Assembly (NCBI RefSeq): GCF_014898055.3
Contig: NW_023605083.1
Coordinates: 67,077,715 to 67,141,714 of the forward strand
DNA: 64,000 nt
Origin: Talpa occidentalis
Taxonomy: Eukaryota; Chordata; Mammalia; Eulipotyphla; Talpidae
Reading direction: 5' to 3'
Each line of letters starts with the position of its first letter. The stretch's first letter is position 1. The notes beneath the pieces are model-generated. The model was not told the DNA's origin. It ran no database searches and was given only the letters and a program-made list of their open reading frames with translations. Both the position numbers and the translations under genes were made by a program. Below are positions 44,690-56,430 of this stretch, in pieces.

Positions 44690-44840
44690 TAGTTTAATTT
44701 AATCCTCTCAGTACCCCCAGCCCCCATTTTATAGATGGGGGAGCAAAAGCAAGGATCAGAGAGAGACCTGGTCACCTGCCCTGTGTCACAAAACCCTTGA
44801 TTGGAGAAGCTGGGTTTGTTATCCAAGGATGTCTGGGCTC
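44690..44840 (-). repeat. MIR fossil
   Basis: tttaatcctctcagtacccccagcccccattttatagatgggg, gatcagagagagacctggtcacctgccctgtgtcaca. Confidence 0.8.
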
Positions 44841-45089
44841 TTTCCCCACTGCATGCCCCTTCTTTGAAGCTATTTCCACTGTGAGTTTTCTGTGATGCTT
44901 CATGTACTGTGGGCTTGCTTCTAGGGACACTGGGGGAACAAAAGAACAGGGGATACTTTTGCTATCCAGCTATCCAGATCAAACAGCAGGCAATGTCCCC
45001 TGATGGAGCTGATGGGACTGTGCAGGAGGACCCAGATGGCAGTGAAACTGACTAAATGCAGAACCGGTCTTCCCCGGAGGTTAATGAGA

Positions 45090-45420
45090 GGTAATCCTGA
45101 GAATCACTGTCCAGTAAGTCTGGTGTCAATATTTAGTAAAATAATTGGATGAATGTGCCCAGAGTAAATCTGTAAGCATTCGAGAGATAATGGAATAGTG
45201 AGCGATAAGGAGCACTGGAGGTTCATGCAGAACAAATCATCCTGGACAACTTGATAGCTTTTCCTGACAAAATTACAAAATTAGAGGATGGAGGAGAGGT
45301 AGTAAAGGTTATGGATCTGAGCTCCAGCAAAATATTGAATTGTGTCACATGTGATGTTCAACTTGCCAAATTAATTCAAATTGCCTCCGATTCAAGCTGT
45401 GTTGTGTGGGTTAGTGTGAT
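45090..45420 (+). mobile_element. L3/CR1 LINE reverse-transcriptase fossil
   Basis: Decayed CR1-clade text in order: gtaagtctggtgtcaatatttag, aaaataattgg, aaatctgtaagcattcgagagataatgg, gttcatgcagaacaaatcatcctggacaacttgatag, acaaaattagaggatggaggagaggtagtaaaggt, then the former Asp-Phe-Ser-Lys-Ala-Phe-Asp block, here decayed to Asp-Leu-Ser-Ser, and gtgtcacatgtgatgttc. An open stretch at 45251-45565 (104 codons) spans it but mixes this with unrelated downstream sequence. Predates mammalian radiations; not active. Confidence 0.8.
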
Positions 45421-45737
45421 CGTGAATCTGGTTGAAGAACAGAGCCATCAGGTGCTGAGATGTGGTACTGCTCCCAGGGCTGGGGCAGAGGCCTTCTCAG
45501 CCCACCTGCTGTCTGGAGGGCAGCTTGCTGCCAGGGATCCCAGGCAAGAGATGAGACATCTTTAAGTCAGTGGAAGACCAGGGGACAAATGGAGAGGAAG
45601 GATGTTTTATAGATCATTTAGTATCACAGTCTCCCCAAGGGGCAGGCATCCACTACCATCATCCTCACTCTCAGCAATCTTTATCATCAGAATTTTGCTA
45701 ATAAAAACCCAAGGGTCAGAGAGGGGCCATTTCCACC

Positions 45738-45960
45738 AAGTTCCCAGGCGATGCTGACCTTGCTAACTCCAGGCACCACACATTTCAAGAACCACTGCTT
45801 TAGTCCAGGTCTTCCTAGATATTAATTTGCATATGATTTGCCTGGAGACCTTGTTAAAATTCAGACTCAGTGGGTCATCTGTGGGAGAGGGACCTTCTGC
45901 TTTCCTAATAAGGTGCAAGCCCTGCTACTGGCGTGTCACTAAACCTTGATGGAAAACACT
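45738..45960 (+). mobile_element. MER5-type hAT-Charlie DNA transposon fossils (two pieces)
   Basis: 45738-45802: gttcccaggcgatgctgacc ... tcaagaaccactg, a MER5 right end. 45826-45960: atttgcctggagaccttgttaaaattcagactcagtgggtc, a second MER5-type internal segment. Non-autonomous, no coding capacity. Confidence 0.8.
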
Positions 45961-46099
45961 GATGCCTTAATGTTGGAGAAATAAGAAATCTAGAAAGACA
46001 GCACCACAATTTAAGAATCTTCTCTGGAATCTTAGAGAAAGGAAGCAAGCCTTAGAATAAAGAGAGCAAATGAACTGTAGAAAGGACATCCATTGGAAG

Positions 46100-46222
46100 A
46101 TCTGACTTCAGAATTTGGCCTTGCCTTTCTGTTATGTGCATTATGATTAGAGGAATTTCTTGAACTCTTTTAGGCTTCAGTTTATTTATTTTCAAAGTCA
46201 TATCTTCTTATAATGATTATTA
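46100..46222 (+). repeat. MIR fragment
   Basis: tggccttgcctttctgttatgtgc, ggaatttcttgaactcttttaggcttcagtttatttattttcaaagtc. Diverged. Confidence 0.5.
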
Positions 46223-47160
46223 TTCTTTAGCAAGAGTTTTGACAGTCAATTAAAAAAACGTGCATAGAGGAAATACTTGGCGACGTCTCAAAACGAGACT
46301 GCTCAGTCAGACCCCATGGCCTTGCCAATATTCTGGTGTAAGGAGTCAGGGATAAAACCATTCTAGGGCTGTAGTGCTGAACGCTGATGCCTCTCCCCCT
46401 GGTGCCTTTCTCCCCTCTCATGCCTGGCTGTACCTCCTTCCACAGGACAGCCGAAACCCAACATACCCCCATGGTCAAAATTTCCCTGTATCCATTTCAT
46501 TAGAGTCCAGGAATCACTCTACTATCAAATTTAAAATATATCCCGCTGTTTTAAATACCTTATTATAGGTATACAGTTTACTGCCACTTGTCTCAAAAGT
46601 CCTTTGGGAAGCAGAAGAGCCGAAATCTAAATTATCAATTAAAAAATGCAAAGAGAAAAAATGAGCTTTCCCATTTGCTTCCTCTTGAATGAAGCATTTG
46701 GGAAGTTCCAAAGAGAAATTAAGAGAAACTGTTGTATGCTATATAGAGCACTGATGAAATGGCTAGTTACTATGATAATTAATCACTTTAAACTTGATAT
46801 TTAAGGGCCTTGTAACAAATAAACCTCCCACCCACATCATCTCCCAGCCTCAGTTAATTCCTGTCACTCTCCCCATGGTCTGTGTGTTCTCCCCACGTAT
46901 ATACTCCTGTTTCCTCTACTTCCTGACCTCTTACCTTTGTGTCCCCTACACTATAAGGCAGATGGGCAAATTCTAAATATTGCTTTATTTCTTAACATTC
47001 CCAAACTGGGAAAGATATCACTGGGGTTGCTCAACTCCCAGCCTTTTGTTCTCACTTTCCCAGAGCCACATAAATGTCCCCCAAAGCCATGGGCCAACAT
47101 AGGTTTCAGGTTCCTATCACATCTACCTGGGGTGAATAAGGATTTCTTTATTCATTAACC

Positions 47161-47443
47161 TTTTTTTTTTTTTTTAAGATTTATTTATTTATTTATACAA
47201 GCACTGGGCACAGTCAGAAGCGCGGGAGGGTGAGAGAATTCACCAGAGCCAGAGCAGGGAGCAGAACAGGCAGAAGGACCGAAGTACACTGCTGAGGGGA
47301 GCAGCGGGTGGCAGGAGAGGTCTGCGCGCCATGTGGGACCCTCCTCCGGTGGCCGGGGAGCAGCCTGGGATCGAACCGGCACTGCAGAGGCCGTGGGGCT
47401 GCTTCGCAACCCAGCGTTCAACCGCTGCGCCACCGGGGAGGCC
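47161..47443 (-). mobile_element. tRNA-derived SINE, young copy
   Basis: Minus orientation: T-run and aagatttatttatttatttataca tail from 47161, body rich in CpG (cagaagcgcgggaggg, gcagcgggtggcag), B-box-type gggatcgaacc near 47368, head ccaccggggaggccc. Imperfect target-site duplication ttcattaacctttt / ctcatttccctttt flanks it (47150-47163; 47444-47458). Confidence 0.93.
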
Positions 47444-47879
47444 CTCATTTCCCTTTTTATTCAGTCATGTTTTCATTCCCTCAATAACATGCCTGCCCTC
47501 AGCCATTCCCTCACCTCATCCTCCATTCATTCGTCACTTACTAATCCATTCACAGGCTCATGCATTTATGCACATGTTCTCCTATACATAAGTGTGCACC
47601 TCTCTGTTAATCAGATATTCACAGATTTATGTATATATTCATCCATTTTCATCCACATCAGTTCTCTCAACCATACATTCATTCACTGAATCTCCACAGA
47701 GCTCCCTGGGCACTCACAAAGGCAGTATCTGCCTTCGACACCGAACTGTGGAAGGCCTGGCCTCTGCTCTTGAGAAATTCACAAATCAGTCAAGAAAACA
47801 ATTTTCAAACAGGAACTGCACATGCTCTGTGTTCAGGGTAGCACAGAGGAGGGTAGGAACTGAAAAAGAAAAGGAATAA

Positions 47880-47975
47880 CTACATGCCTACTATGTACCT
47901 GTGCCTTTTACAAGCATTATCTGATTTAAATACTCCCTTTCCTTCAATAGATGATGAAACCTAAATTCACTTAGT
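47880..47975 (-). repeat. MIR fragment
   Basis: ctacatgcctactatgtacctgtgccttttacaagcattatctgatttaaatactc, agatgatgaaacc. Confidence 0.65.
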
Positions 47976-49279
47976 GTGTTATTGTGATTGGTAATAAGAA
48001 ATATGTTTTTGGTCTACTTCCAGTTTCTGGTTTCTGGCACAGAGCTCTTGGGACCCTTGGAATTTCCTAAGTGATGGGAGTAATCAATGGGCCTTTTGTT
48101 ATGTGAATGAAATGACTTGTGGGCAGCCTAGAGAACCAACCTTGCGATTAAAGGGTTGGAAATTTCTTGCCACCCTCCTACCTCCAGTTACCTGGAAGTT
48201 TATTTAATTAACTATAACTATGGAATAAAGCACAGAATTTGTAGAGCTTCCAGGTTGGTGAACACATGGAGATTTGGGGAAAGTGACACGAGAGGGGAGA
48301 GATGGAAGCTTTGTGCCCTTTTCCTGTATCTTGTCTTACACATCTCTCCCATCTGGCCATTCCTGAATTATATCCTTTTCTAATTAAACCAGTAATGGAG
48401 TCAGTAAAATGTTTCCCTGAGTGCTTAGTCACTCTATAAAATTAATCCAATCCAAAAGGGGAAGAAGTCACGGGACCGCCTGATTTATAGCCAGTCTGTC
48501 AAAAGCTCAGGCGCTGGTGGGTGTGGACGAGAGGGACAGGAAACAGCCTTAGGGACTAAACCCATAACTGGGCCCTGTGACACCACCTTGGGCAGACAGC
48601 ACTGAGTTGAATTGTAGGACACCTAGGTGGTATCTGGAGATTTGCTTGGTGGTGTGGGGGAACCCCACCAAATACATGGAGATTTGGGTCCTAGAATACT
48701 CATTGGCTTAGTAAATAGACACCTTTGAGACCTGAGTCCAGGTCTTCTCACCCCACTCTCTCAGGCTTCACCACTGTGAATATCATCGGTGACCCTAGTT
48801 AAGACTAGCAGGTCCTGAGGAGTTACAAGGTGTGAGAAGCAATCAGAAAGTGAGGAAGTGGAGATGGAAAGTTTCTATCAAGAAGCATGTCTTTCCACGG
48901 AGGAGAGAGAAGGTGGAAACCGAAGAGGGGCTGAGGACTGAGTCTTAGGGCTCCAGAGACTCTCCTGAGGAAGGAACAGCACGTCTGTGAGGATTGCTTG
49001 AGTTACTCCTGTCAACAATGGACTTCAGCACAGGGCCTGCTGTAACATAGATGCTAAATTAACACCAAGAGAATGAATGTCAGATGCTCTGCTGTGAATC
49101 CAACATTGTCCAGAGCAGCACTTTCAAGAGAGGAGGGAGGAGATGGTAGGTGGGCTGCCCACCAAGCAGTCAGGGAAACAAGTGGGTCCCACCAGGGTAT
49201 GGAACAGTCAGACTTAATAAAGCCAGTGCAGACTCCAACAGGGAAAGGCTGAACGTGTGCAGAAGCAGGGGACAGATCC

Positions 49280-49660
49280 AAAATGGGTGGATCGAGTAGG
49301 GATGCAGGGTTGCCTTAGAATAGACAGGATGCGGGCCATGGAAAACAGATCCAGGGGCAAAGATTACATGACAATATATGAGTTGATATTTGCACAGTTT
49401 CCTGGTAATTGGCACTGGTTCAGAAACCCCAACAGAGAAAACAGTCTTCGGGGTGTGGAGAAAATGAAGGTTTCAGCTTCGGTGGGGTGGGTTTTATTAG
49501 AACAGTTATTAGTCTGTTGTGCAAAAATCTCATTAAAAACTCATTGGGGCTCTCAAAAGTGTTGCACATTTTTCATAATTATATCCTTCTAATTCTTCCA
49601 CGGGTCTCTTGATGCTGTCTGAGCTTCGGGTCTATTGAAGGTGTGGCAGGAGGCATAGCT
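49280..49660. promoter_or_regulatory. candidate conserved regulatory element in intron
   Basis: Repeat-poor: GGTAATTGGCACTGG near 49404, TTTTATTAGAACAGTTATTAG near 49493, CATTAAAAACTCATTGG near 49532, CATAATTATATCC near 49574 and TTCTAATTC near 49588. Texture only. Confidence 0.3.
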
Positions 49661-51199
49661 TCCGGCTCACTTGTCATTTGGGTCGAGGGCCAGAGACCTG
49701 CAGATCGTGTCCTGCATATTGTTGAAAGGAAGAAGGGGACCTGGCAGGTGGTGAATCCTCACAGGTGCTTTGGCATGCATTATTTTATACCCTAGCCACC
49801 CGAGGGACCAATGGATCATCTACCTCCAGCGCCTTCCCACGGTCCCACAGCACATTCCTGGCAGAATCAGCATTCACACTCCACTTGTTCAAACTGGAAA
49901 ACCTATACCCTCTCCAGGGCCCATGTCACCTCCAACAGCAGTATCTCTTTGGGGGGAGGGGGTTCTCACTTCAGGCTGGCAAGCTAGAATTCGGGGAAGG
50001 GGATGAGGAGGGAGCAGGAGAAGAAAGCGGGAGAGAATCGTTGCACGCCAGCCTCACACTCCATGATCACTCTCCAGCTGTCGGCTGAGCCCACACTCAC
50101 TGTGGAGTTTTATTAAGGAGCAAGAGTCGTGAGAGAGTGAAGTGACAGATTTGAAATTAACTTGCCAAACTCCCCATCAATATTGTGACAGTCCCCAAGT
50201 ACCAGTTCAGCGACCCAGTGCACCAACTTGACAATATGAACATAACTTTGTCGGAACAAAGGCTTCCACTCTGTCTTCTCAAGAGAAGCTAATTTTGGGG
50301 AGACAGGCATTCTTCTCTCTGCCTTTTTTTTGGCACCTCTATTGAAGGTCCCTCTGGGCCAACCCGGGAGTACTTGTTTCCTAAACTCCCATTCTTCTCT
50401 CTCCATGGGGATCTGCTCCCACACAGGATGCTAATGGCAGTCAGAGAGGGGCTTCTCCCCTGTAGGGGCCTACTCAGGGAATGAAGATCCAGAGAGAGAT
50501 ACCCACAGAGTTGCTACTTTCTCAACAGTGACTTGAGTCCCCTTTGGATTTTTTTCCTGGAACACTATGCTCTCTGTGCCAACTCTTAGCAGCTCCCCAG
50601 AGACTGTCCCGTTCTCTCCCTTCACCCAGATGCTTCTTCCTACCTGGACCCCTAACCCCCGAGGTGGGTCCCGGAGCACCCTGACTTCCACACATTACAT
50701 CACACGGTTCGCTTTAGAGCATTTCACTTGAATAAGCATCTTTGTTTTGTTATCTCTGAGCTCAGTAGGTAGAGGGACTACAAAATTTATCATCTAATCC
50801 AGACTACTTTTGTCTGGGCACACTGCAGACCTAGGGACTACGGCACAAACCAGAACTGTCTAGTCAAACCAGACAAAGGGCTGCCCCTCACATGGCACGC
50901 GCTGCTCCTGTTGGGTCTCTTTGCATCTCCATCACCACACAATGATTAAATTTTACTAAGCACAGGACCTTTGCTTCTTTAGCTAGTCATAAGCACAAGG
51001 TCATAGAACCTTTTCTGACTTTGCTCTCCTCCTCTTTCCCTCCCTCCTTCCTTCCACCCATTTTTGTCTTTCCTCCTGTCTTTAAACTTGTTAATCACCT
51101 TCCACACATCAAGCCCTGCTAATTTTTTTATGACAGGGCACACAAGTAAACGTGCTTCTGCCTGGAGGATGAGAAGGAGAAACAGCTAGTAAGTACTGA

Positions 51200-51400
51200 G
51201 CTCTACCATGGGTTGTTTAAATTTAAACATTGAGTGTTATTTAATCAACCAAGAGATGGAGACTTAATATAGTCACCCTTTAGAAATGAGGACAATGAAG
51301 CTCAGAGAAGTTAGGTGAGGCACAGTGACACCGCTCCTAGCAGCAGGGGCTGAAGTCAACACCAGGTCCGCTGAGTCAAAGCCATGGTCTGCCCACTAAA
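51200..51400 (-). repeat. MIR fossil
   Basis: gagctctaccatgggttg, gtcaccctttagaaatgaggacaatgaagctcagagaagttaggtgagg, caggggctgaagtcaacaccaggtcc. Confidence 0.7.
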
Positions 51401-52038
51401 CTGTGCTGTGACCTCAGTTTCATAGAGAACTGAAGTGCAAAGTGGCACAGGATGCCACATGCTATGAGTGAGGGAGGGTCCCATTCTGTGGATGGACATA
51501 GAAGTTGTAGGGACACACTTTATCCATAGACTAAATATAAAGTTAACTTGTAACTTATGGCTCTCAACTGCCTAGATTTCAGTTTTGCACACTTTGCAAA
51601 TCTTGGGAGTTTACAGTGATGGACAGTTGAAGATGGATTAGGGTCTCATGATCCCGACATTAAATAAGGGATCATGCAAATATAAATTCAATTTAGGTTT
51701 TTACAAGTATTTCAAAAGAAAAATAGGAGGAGGACCACAGGATAATTTCCTCCATCATTATTTTCTCGGCTAAGGAAACAGGCTGCGTGGACAAAAGACA
51801 AAGGTACACATGTCAGAGAGTTAGGACTTGAACTCCTCTCTACTTGACCCCCAAGCCTGAGTTGCTCTCCCTTCCTTCCTTTGCTTCCAAACACTGAGAT
51901 CACCCAGCATTAGTGCCAGCAAAGTTCTTGCTGCCACGTTCCCACCTCTGCAACTTCTTCTTTTCATACACAGAATGGATATCGCCTCGGCTCTTCTCCA
52001 TGCGCCTGCTGTGAGAATTAAGGAAGAGTCAGCATTTG

Positions 52039-52106
52039 TTTTCTTTTTTGGTTTTTTTTTTGTTTTTTTTAATAATAAATTTTATTTTTATATTCCCCAT
52101 ACAATT
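52039..52106 (-). mobile_element. extremely 5'-truncated L1 (3' tail only) with target-site duplication
   Basis: T-rich tail then aataataaattttatttttatattccccatacaatt, the same 3' terminus as the L1 at 63183-63478. Flanked by the perfect 15-bp duplication aagagtcagcatttg (52024-52038; 52107-52121). Only about 68 bp inserted. Confidence 0.9.
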
Positions 52107-52564
52107 AAGAGTCAGCATTTGAAGCACTCTGCACAGTGCCTGACCGAGAGATTCAGGCTCAGTCAAGAGCGGTTATAATCATCATTAATGGTAGTAGGCG
52201 GCATTGAAGTATTGACAAATCATTTGTGATCCTTCGCACACATAATGATCCATCACGCACATAATGACTTGCGCTGTTAGTAAACCTTTAGGAGGGGCTG
52301 CTTTCATCAGGCTCTCCCACTCCCTTATTGCCACGGTCCTTAAGTCCGCACCCTGGAACATTGGTTCGAATGGAGTGAAGGTGTGACTGTGGGTTGGGTT
52401 TGGAGACAGACTGTCTAGATTCCAATCCTGGCCCCAAACTGACAAACAGAATGATGCTGAGAAGGTCACCCTGTTGAAAGCACAGGATAGGCTGAAGCAG
52501 GCAGAGTCACTTCCTGCATTCTCCTCCCCTGTGGCTAGGTCCAGAGTCTCAGCCTGCTTTTAAT

Positions 52565-52845
52565 TTTTATTTATTTATTTTAAAAGATTTATTTATTTAT
52601 GCATACAAGAGCTGGGGTACAGGCCAGCGATGCGGGGGGTGAGAGGATTTGCCAGAGACAGAGTGGGGAACAGAACAGGCAGATAGACCAAAGTACACTG
52701 CAGAGGGGAGCAGGGGGCGAGTCAGGAGAGGTCTGCCACGCCATGTGGGTTGCTCCCTGGCCAGCCGGGGATCGAACTCGTGCTGCAGAGGGTACGGATT
52801 GCTTCACAGTGCTGTGCTTAACTCCTTGTGCCACCAGGGAGGCCC
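52565..52845 (-). mobile_element. tRNA-derived SINE with target-site duplication
   Basis: Minus orientation: attttaaaagatttatttatttatgc tail, body gagaggatttgccagagacagag and gcagaggggagcaggggg, B-box-type gggatcgaact near 52768, head ccaccagggaggccc. Target-site duplication tcagcctgcttttaat (52549-52564) against tcagcttgcttttaat (52846-52861), one mismatch. Confidence 0.94.
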
Positions 52846-53216
52846 TCAGCTTGCTTTTAATGGTGGCTCCCCTCCTCTCTGACCTGTAAGTGTGTAACCC
52901 CTGATCTCAGGCTTTGGACTCTCCTATCCTCTTAGCTACTCCCTGGAGAGTTTGTCTCCTTCTGTTTCTTTTCTATCATAAACAATCTGAAGCTTGCATT
53001 GCAAGTCAGGTCTCTCTTCTGGCTGGGTCTAGCCAAGTAACTTCCTGATGTCTCCCTGAGGACATCTAGAGACAAGGCCAGATGATGGTTACTGAGATGG
53101 GGTGATGAGTATGTGGAGGTCATTATACCAGTGTGACCCTTTACAAGTGACTGGAGTTATGCACAATCAAGTCCACTTTTTTTTTTTTTTTTAACACAGT
53201 CAAAACCAAATTTCTG

Positions 53217-53520
53217 GACCTCCCTGGTGGCGCAGCGGTTGAGCGCTGGGTTGCGAAGCTGCCTGCAGCCTCTGCGGCGCCGGTTCGATCCCTGGCTGCT
53301 CCCTGGCCACCGGAGGAGGGTCCCACAATGGCGCGCAGACCTCTCCTGCCGCCCGCTGCTCCCCTCAGCAGTGTACTTCGGTCCTTCTGCCTGCTCTGCT
53401 CCCCACTCTGGCTCTGGTGAATTCTCTCACCCTCCCGCGCTTCTGACTGTACCCAGTGCATGTGTAAACAAAACAAACAAACAAATAAACAAATAAATAA
53501 ATAAAACATGCCTCTATTAA
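53217..53520 (+). mobile_element. tRNA-derived SINE, best-preserved copy
   Basis: Plus orientation. Head cctccctggtggcgcagcgg with A-box-like tggcgcagcggttgagcg (53226-53243), B-box-like ggttcgatccc at 53281-53291, CpG-rich body (cctgccgcccgctgct, cagtgtacttcggtcc), and a tail of aacaaa/aataaa units ending in poly-A. The head could fold like a tRNA, but this is a retroposon and not a tRNA gene. No clear target-site duplication; a separate T-run sits upstream at 53168-53184. Confidence 0.95.
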
Positions 53521-53839
53521 AAAAAAAAATCTATTTCTACTCCCCTCCCTGTGCCTGTTCGCCCTTGGAAGTTCCCATCTCCATCAGTGGTGCTTCCATC
53601 TGTCCAAGAATATTCAGCCAACCTGTCTTCCCCCTTCTTGTCCCTCATCAGTAAATTCAGTTGTCCTACCTTAAGAATACACCCAGAATCTTCCCACCTC
53701 TCACCTGCCCACTCTTACACCCGGACTCCGTTGTCTTTCCCTGGGGCAATGGAGAAAGCCTTGGAACCACTCTCCCTGCTTGCACCTGCCTCTGGAGTCT
53801 ACTCTTCGCACCCCAGATGGAGTGGTCTTTTTAAAATGT

Positions 53840-54400
53840 GTGAGCTCATACTCCTCTTCTGCTCTCACCATGCACTGGCTGCTTTCTCTTCTCACTTAGA
53901 GTAAAATCCAAAGTCCCGTTCGTACGTGACTCACAGGACCCACCACAAATTGCCGCACTGCCAGACCCAACGTCCATTGCCTTTTCTTTGTAACCTTTTC
54001 TTCTGCCACTCTCCCTCCCCCAATGCCATCACTGTGTTCTATCCACCGAGGCTCCTTTGTTCATGGGACCTGCCCAAGGGCTGTGAACTCTTGCTGTGCC
54101 TCTTGCCCTGGATGCCAGCATGACTCACCTGCCTGGCCAGTTAGGTCTGTGCAGGAATGTTGCCTTCTCGAACAGTACCCCCTGTCCAGCCTATGTTAAA
54201 CTGAACCCCCAGCTCAGCACGCTCTGGCTCCTTGCCCTGCGTGCCCCCACCATGCACACCTTGACAGAGCCTGTATTTATTTGCCGATTGTTTCACATAC
54301 TGGGACTATGTCACGAGGGCAGGGTTTTATGTGCTTTGTTCACAGGTGAATGCCAGGTTTCCTAGAGCAGGGAGTGGTGCATGGTAAGAACTCAACATCT
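53840..54400 (+). repeat. L2 LINE 3' region, long copy
   Basis: ctctcaccatgcactggct, cacttagagtaaaatccaaag, gtaaccttttcttctgccactctcc, ccgaggctcctttgttcatggg, ggaatgttgccttctcgaac, gtatttatttgccgattgtttcacatactgggactatg, tgcatggtaagaactcaacatct: the L2 3' region in order. Confidence 0.8.
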
Positions 54401-55223
54401 AGGTTTGAATGAAGATACAATGGTGCCTGGTGTGGGGAAGTACTGCATGTAATTGCTATTTTTCTTACTTCTGTTAGTACTAACATTCTGCAACTTTCCT
54501 GGGTCTAGGGCCTTAACACTTCTTAGTTGCCTCACAGAGTCAGGACATGTGAGGAAACAAGGTACAATGGCCAGTGTGAGGGCCAAAAGCCCAAGAGGTG
54601 AGCTCATCTTCCTCCAACTCCACTCTCTCTCCACCTCCCCAGGACTCTGCTCGTTCCACGGTGGCATGGTATTCCCCATTGTGATCCCTATATTAGAATG
54701 TTCTCTGTGTCAATGTTAAAATTTCATCATCCCCTAAGTGGGGGAGGGGTCTGAAAATATATTTAATGACCTTTTTGTGAAAGGTAGGAGCAATATTTAA
54801 TTAAATAATGGGTAATCTTCTTTGCTTGGAATTACATAAACACTGGAAAAATACCCAAGAAACTAATATAAGTGAAAGGGGAGGCAGAAGTAAGAGCAAT
54901 CAGGGGCAAAGAAGTAGAAAGAAATGAAAACAAGCAACCCTCCACAGTGGATATTTTTAATGTTGTTTATCTTGTTTGTGAACTTTTTGAAGTTAAAATA
55001 TAAATTACAAAAAAAAATCAATGAAAAAAGAAGTTGACCAAACTGACCTAGCCAAGAGGAGACAAAGGACATAGACCTCTGACTGTGAGGTAGTGACCCA
55101 CGAAGCCTTAACTTCTTTCACCTTGACCAAACTTCAGATAGGCTTCTTCCTACTCTGGGAATGTTCCCCATACATAATGTGTCACTGTAGAGTCTTTCTT
55201 TGTCCCTTTAACATATACATCTT

Positions 55224-55495
55224 TTTTTTTTTTTAAAGATTTATTTATTTTTACACAACTTCTAAGGTAGAGGCCAGATGTGCGGGAAGGTGAGAGGAGT
55301 CACCCAAGACAGAGCAGGGAACAGAACTAGCAGACTGACCTAAATACACTGCCGAGGGGAGCAGCGGGTGAGACAGGAGAGGTCTGCCCTGCCATGTGGG
55401 TATCTCCGTGGATGGTGGGGATCGAACCGGCACTGCAGAGGCTGTGGACAACTTCACAGGTCTGCGTTCAACCACCTGTGCCACCAGGGAGGCCC
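55224..55495 (-). mobile_element. tRNA-derived SINE with target-site duplication
   Basis: Minus orientation: T-run, aaagatttatttatttttacac tail, body acactgccgaggggagcagcggg, gagaggtctgccc, B-box-type gggatcgaacc near 55419, head ccaccagggaggccc. Target-site duplication aacatatacatctt (55210-55223) / aatatatacatctt (55496-55509), one mismatch. Confidence 0.94.
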
Positions 55496-55639
55496 AATAT
55501 ATACATCTTATAGAAAACCTCTTGCCAGTTTTATAACCCAGTAATGTCTTTCTCAGGGATCTGGGAGCTGTCTCTTTGAAATGCAATACTCAAGGGAAAT
55601 CGCAGAGAAATACACCTGCAAATCATGAAAAATCGCAAT

Positions 55640-55800
55640 GTGCAGAACACATCCCATTGTCAACCACCCCCTGAAGCTTTCCAGTAGTTTTCCATTCGCT
55701 CGCTCCAGCCTTAAAAGCCCTCCTGCCCTTCTTTCGATAAGACCAAGTTCCTAATTCTCTCCCCTATTGCAATAGCCTTGAATAAAATCTTCCTTGTCTG
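55640..55800 (+). repeat. possible L2 or LTR fragment
   Basis: gaagctttccagtagttttccattcgctcgctccagccttaaaagccctcc is L2-like; the following ttgaataaaatcttccttg could be an LTR-type polyadenylation region. Not resolved. Confidence 0.4.
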
Positions 55801-56329
55801 GCATCGTCCAGTACAATTTCTGTTTTGGCAATTGTATGTTCAATAGGATTCTAGTTCAGGAAAAGGACATTAGGTAAAAACAAATTTACCTGAATGAAGT
55901 ACAAATTTTGGTTGATAATGTATCAACATTGGTTCATTAACTGTAACAAATTCACCATACTGATGTAAGTGGGAAACAGATAGATGGGAACTCTCTGTAC
56001 TATATTTGCAATTCATTTATAAGTTTAAAACTGGCAAGATAAAAAATGCTATTTAAAAATAACCCTATTATAGGTGGAAAAGTCTATTTTTGAGGGAGAA
56101 AGAACAAAGTAATACCTGCCTGCAGTTGTCTCCCTCTTAGTGCTTTGGCCAAGAGAGTTCTTTTCCCAGCCAGAAAACACCAGCTGTCAGTTTCAAGCAC
56201 AGACTAACCTGGAGTGAGCACAGCACTCAGGTAGGGTGCTTTCTGTATCTGCTGGCTCATTGAGAAAGGTGTGGGAAAGTCATTCATTGTGCCACAAAGG
56301 CCATCCAAGTGTCAAGCAGACCCAGATAA

Positions 56330-56430
56330 ATAAGGCTCTGATACTTTCTGTGTGACCACAAGCAAGTCACTGGACTTCTCTGAGCCTCAGTTTCCTCCTC
56401 TATACATGACATGGGTCAATCCATTTACAT
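56330..56430 (+). repeat. MIR fossil
   Basis: ggctctgatactttctgtgtgaccacaagcaagtcactggacttctctgagcctcagtttcctcctctata: very clear MIR core. Confidence 0.9.

Noticed and set aside
45251..45565. 104-codon plus-strand frame as a gene
   Set aside because: It reads through an L3/CR1 fossil into unrelated sequence; the readable part is repeat-derived.
14028..55495. tRNA genes at the SINE heads
   Set aside because: The A and B boxes belong to retroposed SINEs with bodies, A-tails and target-site duplications; no complete cloverleaf with a tRNA 3' end was seen.
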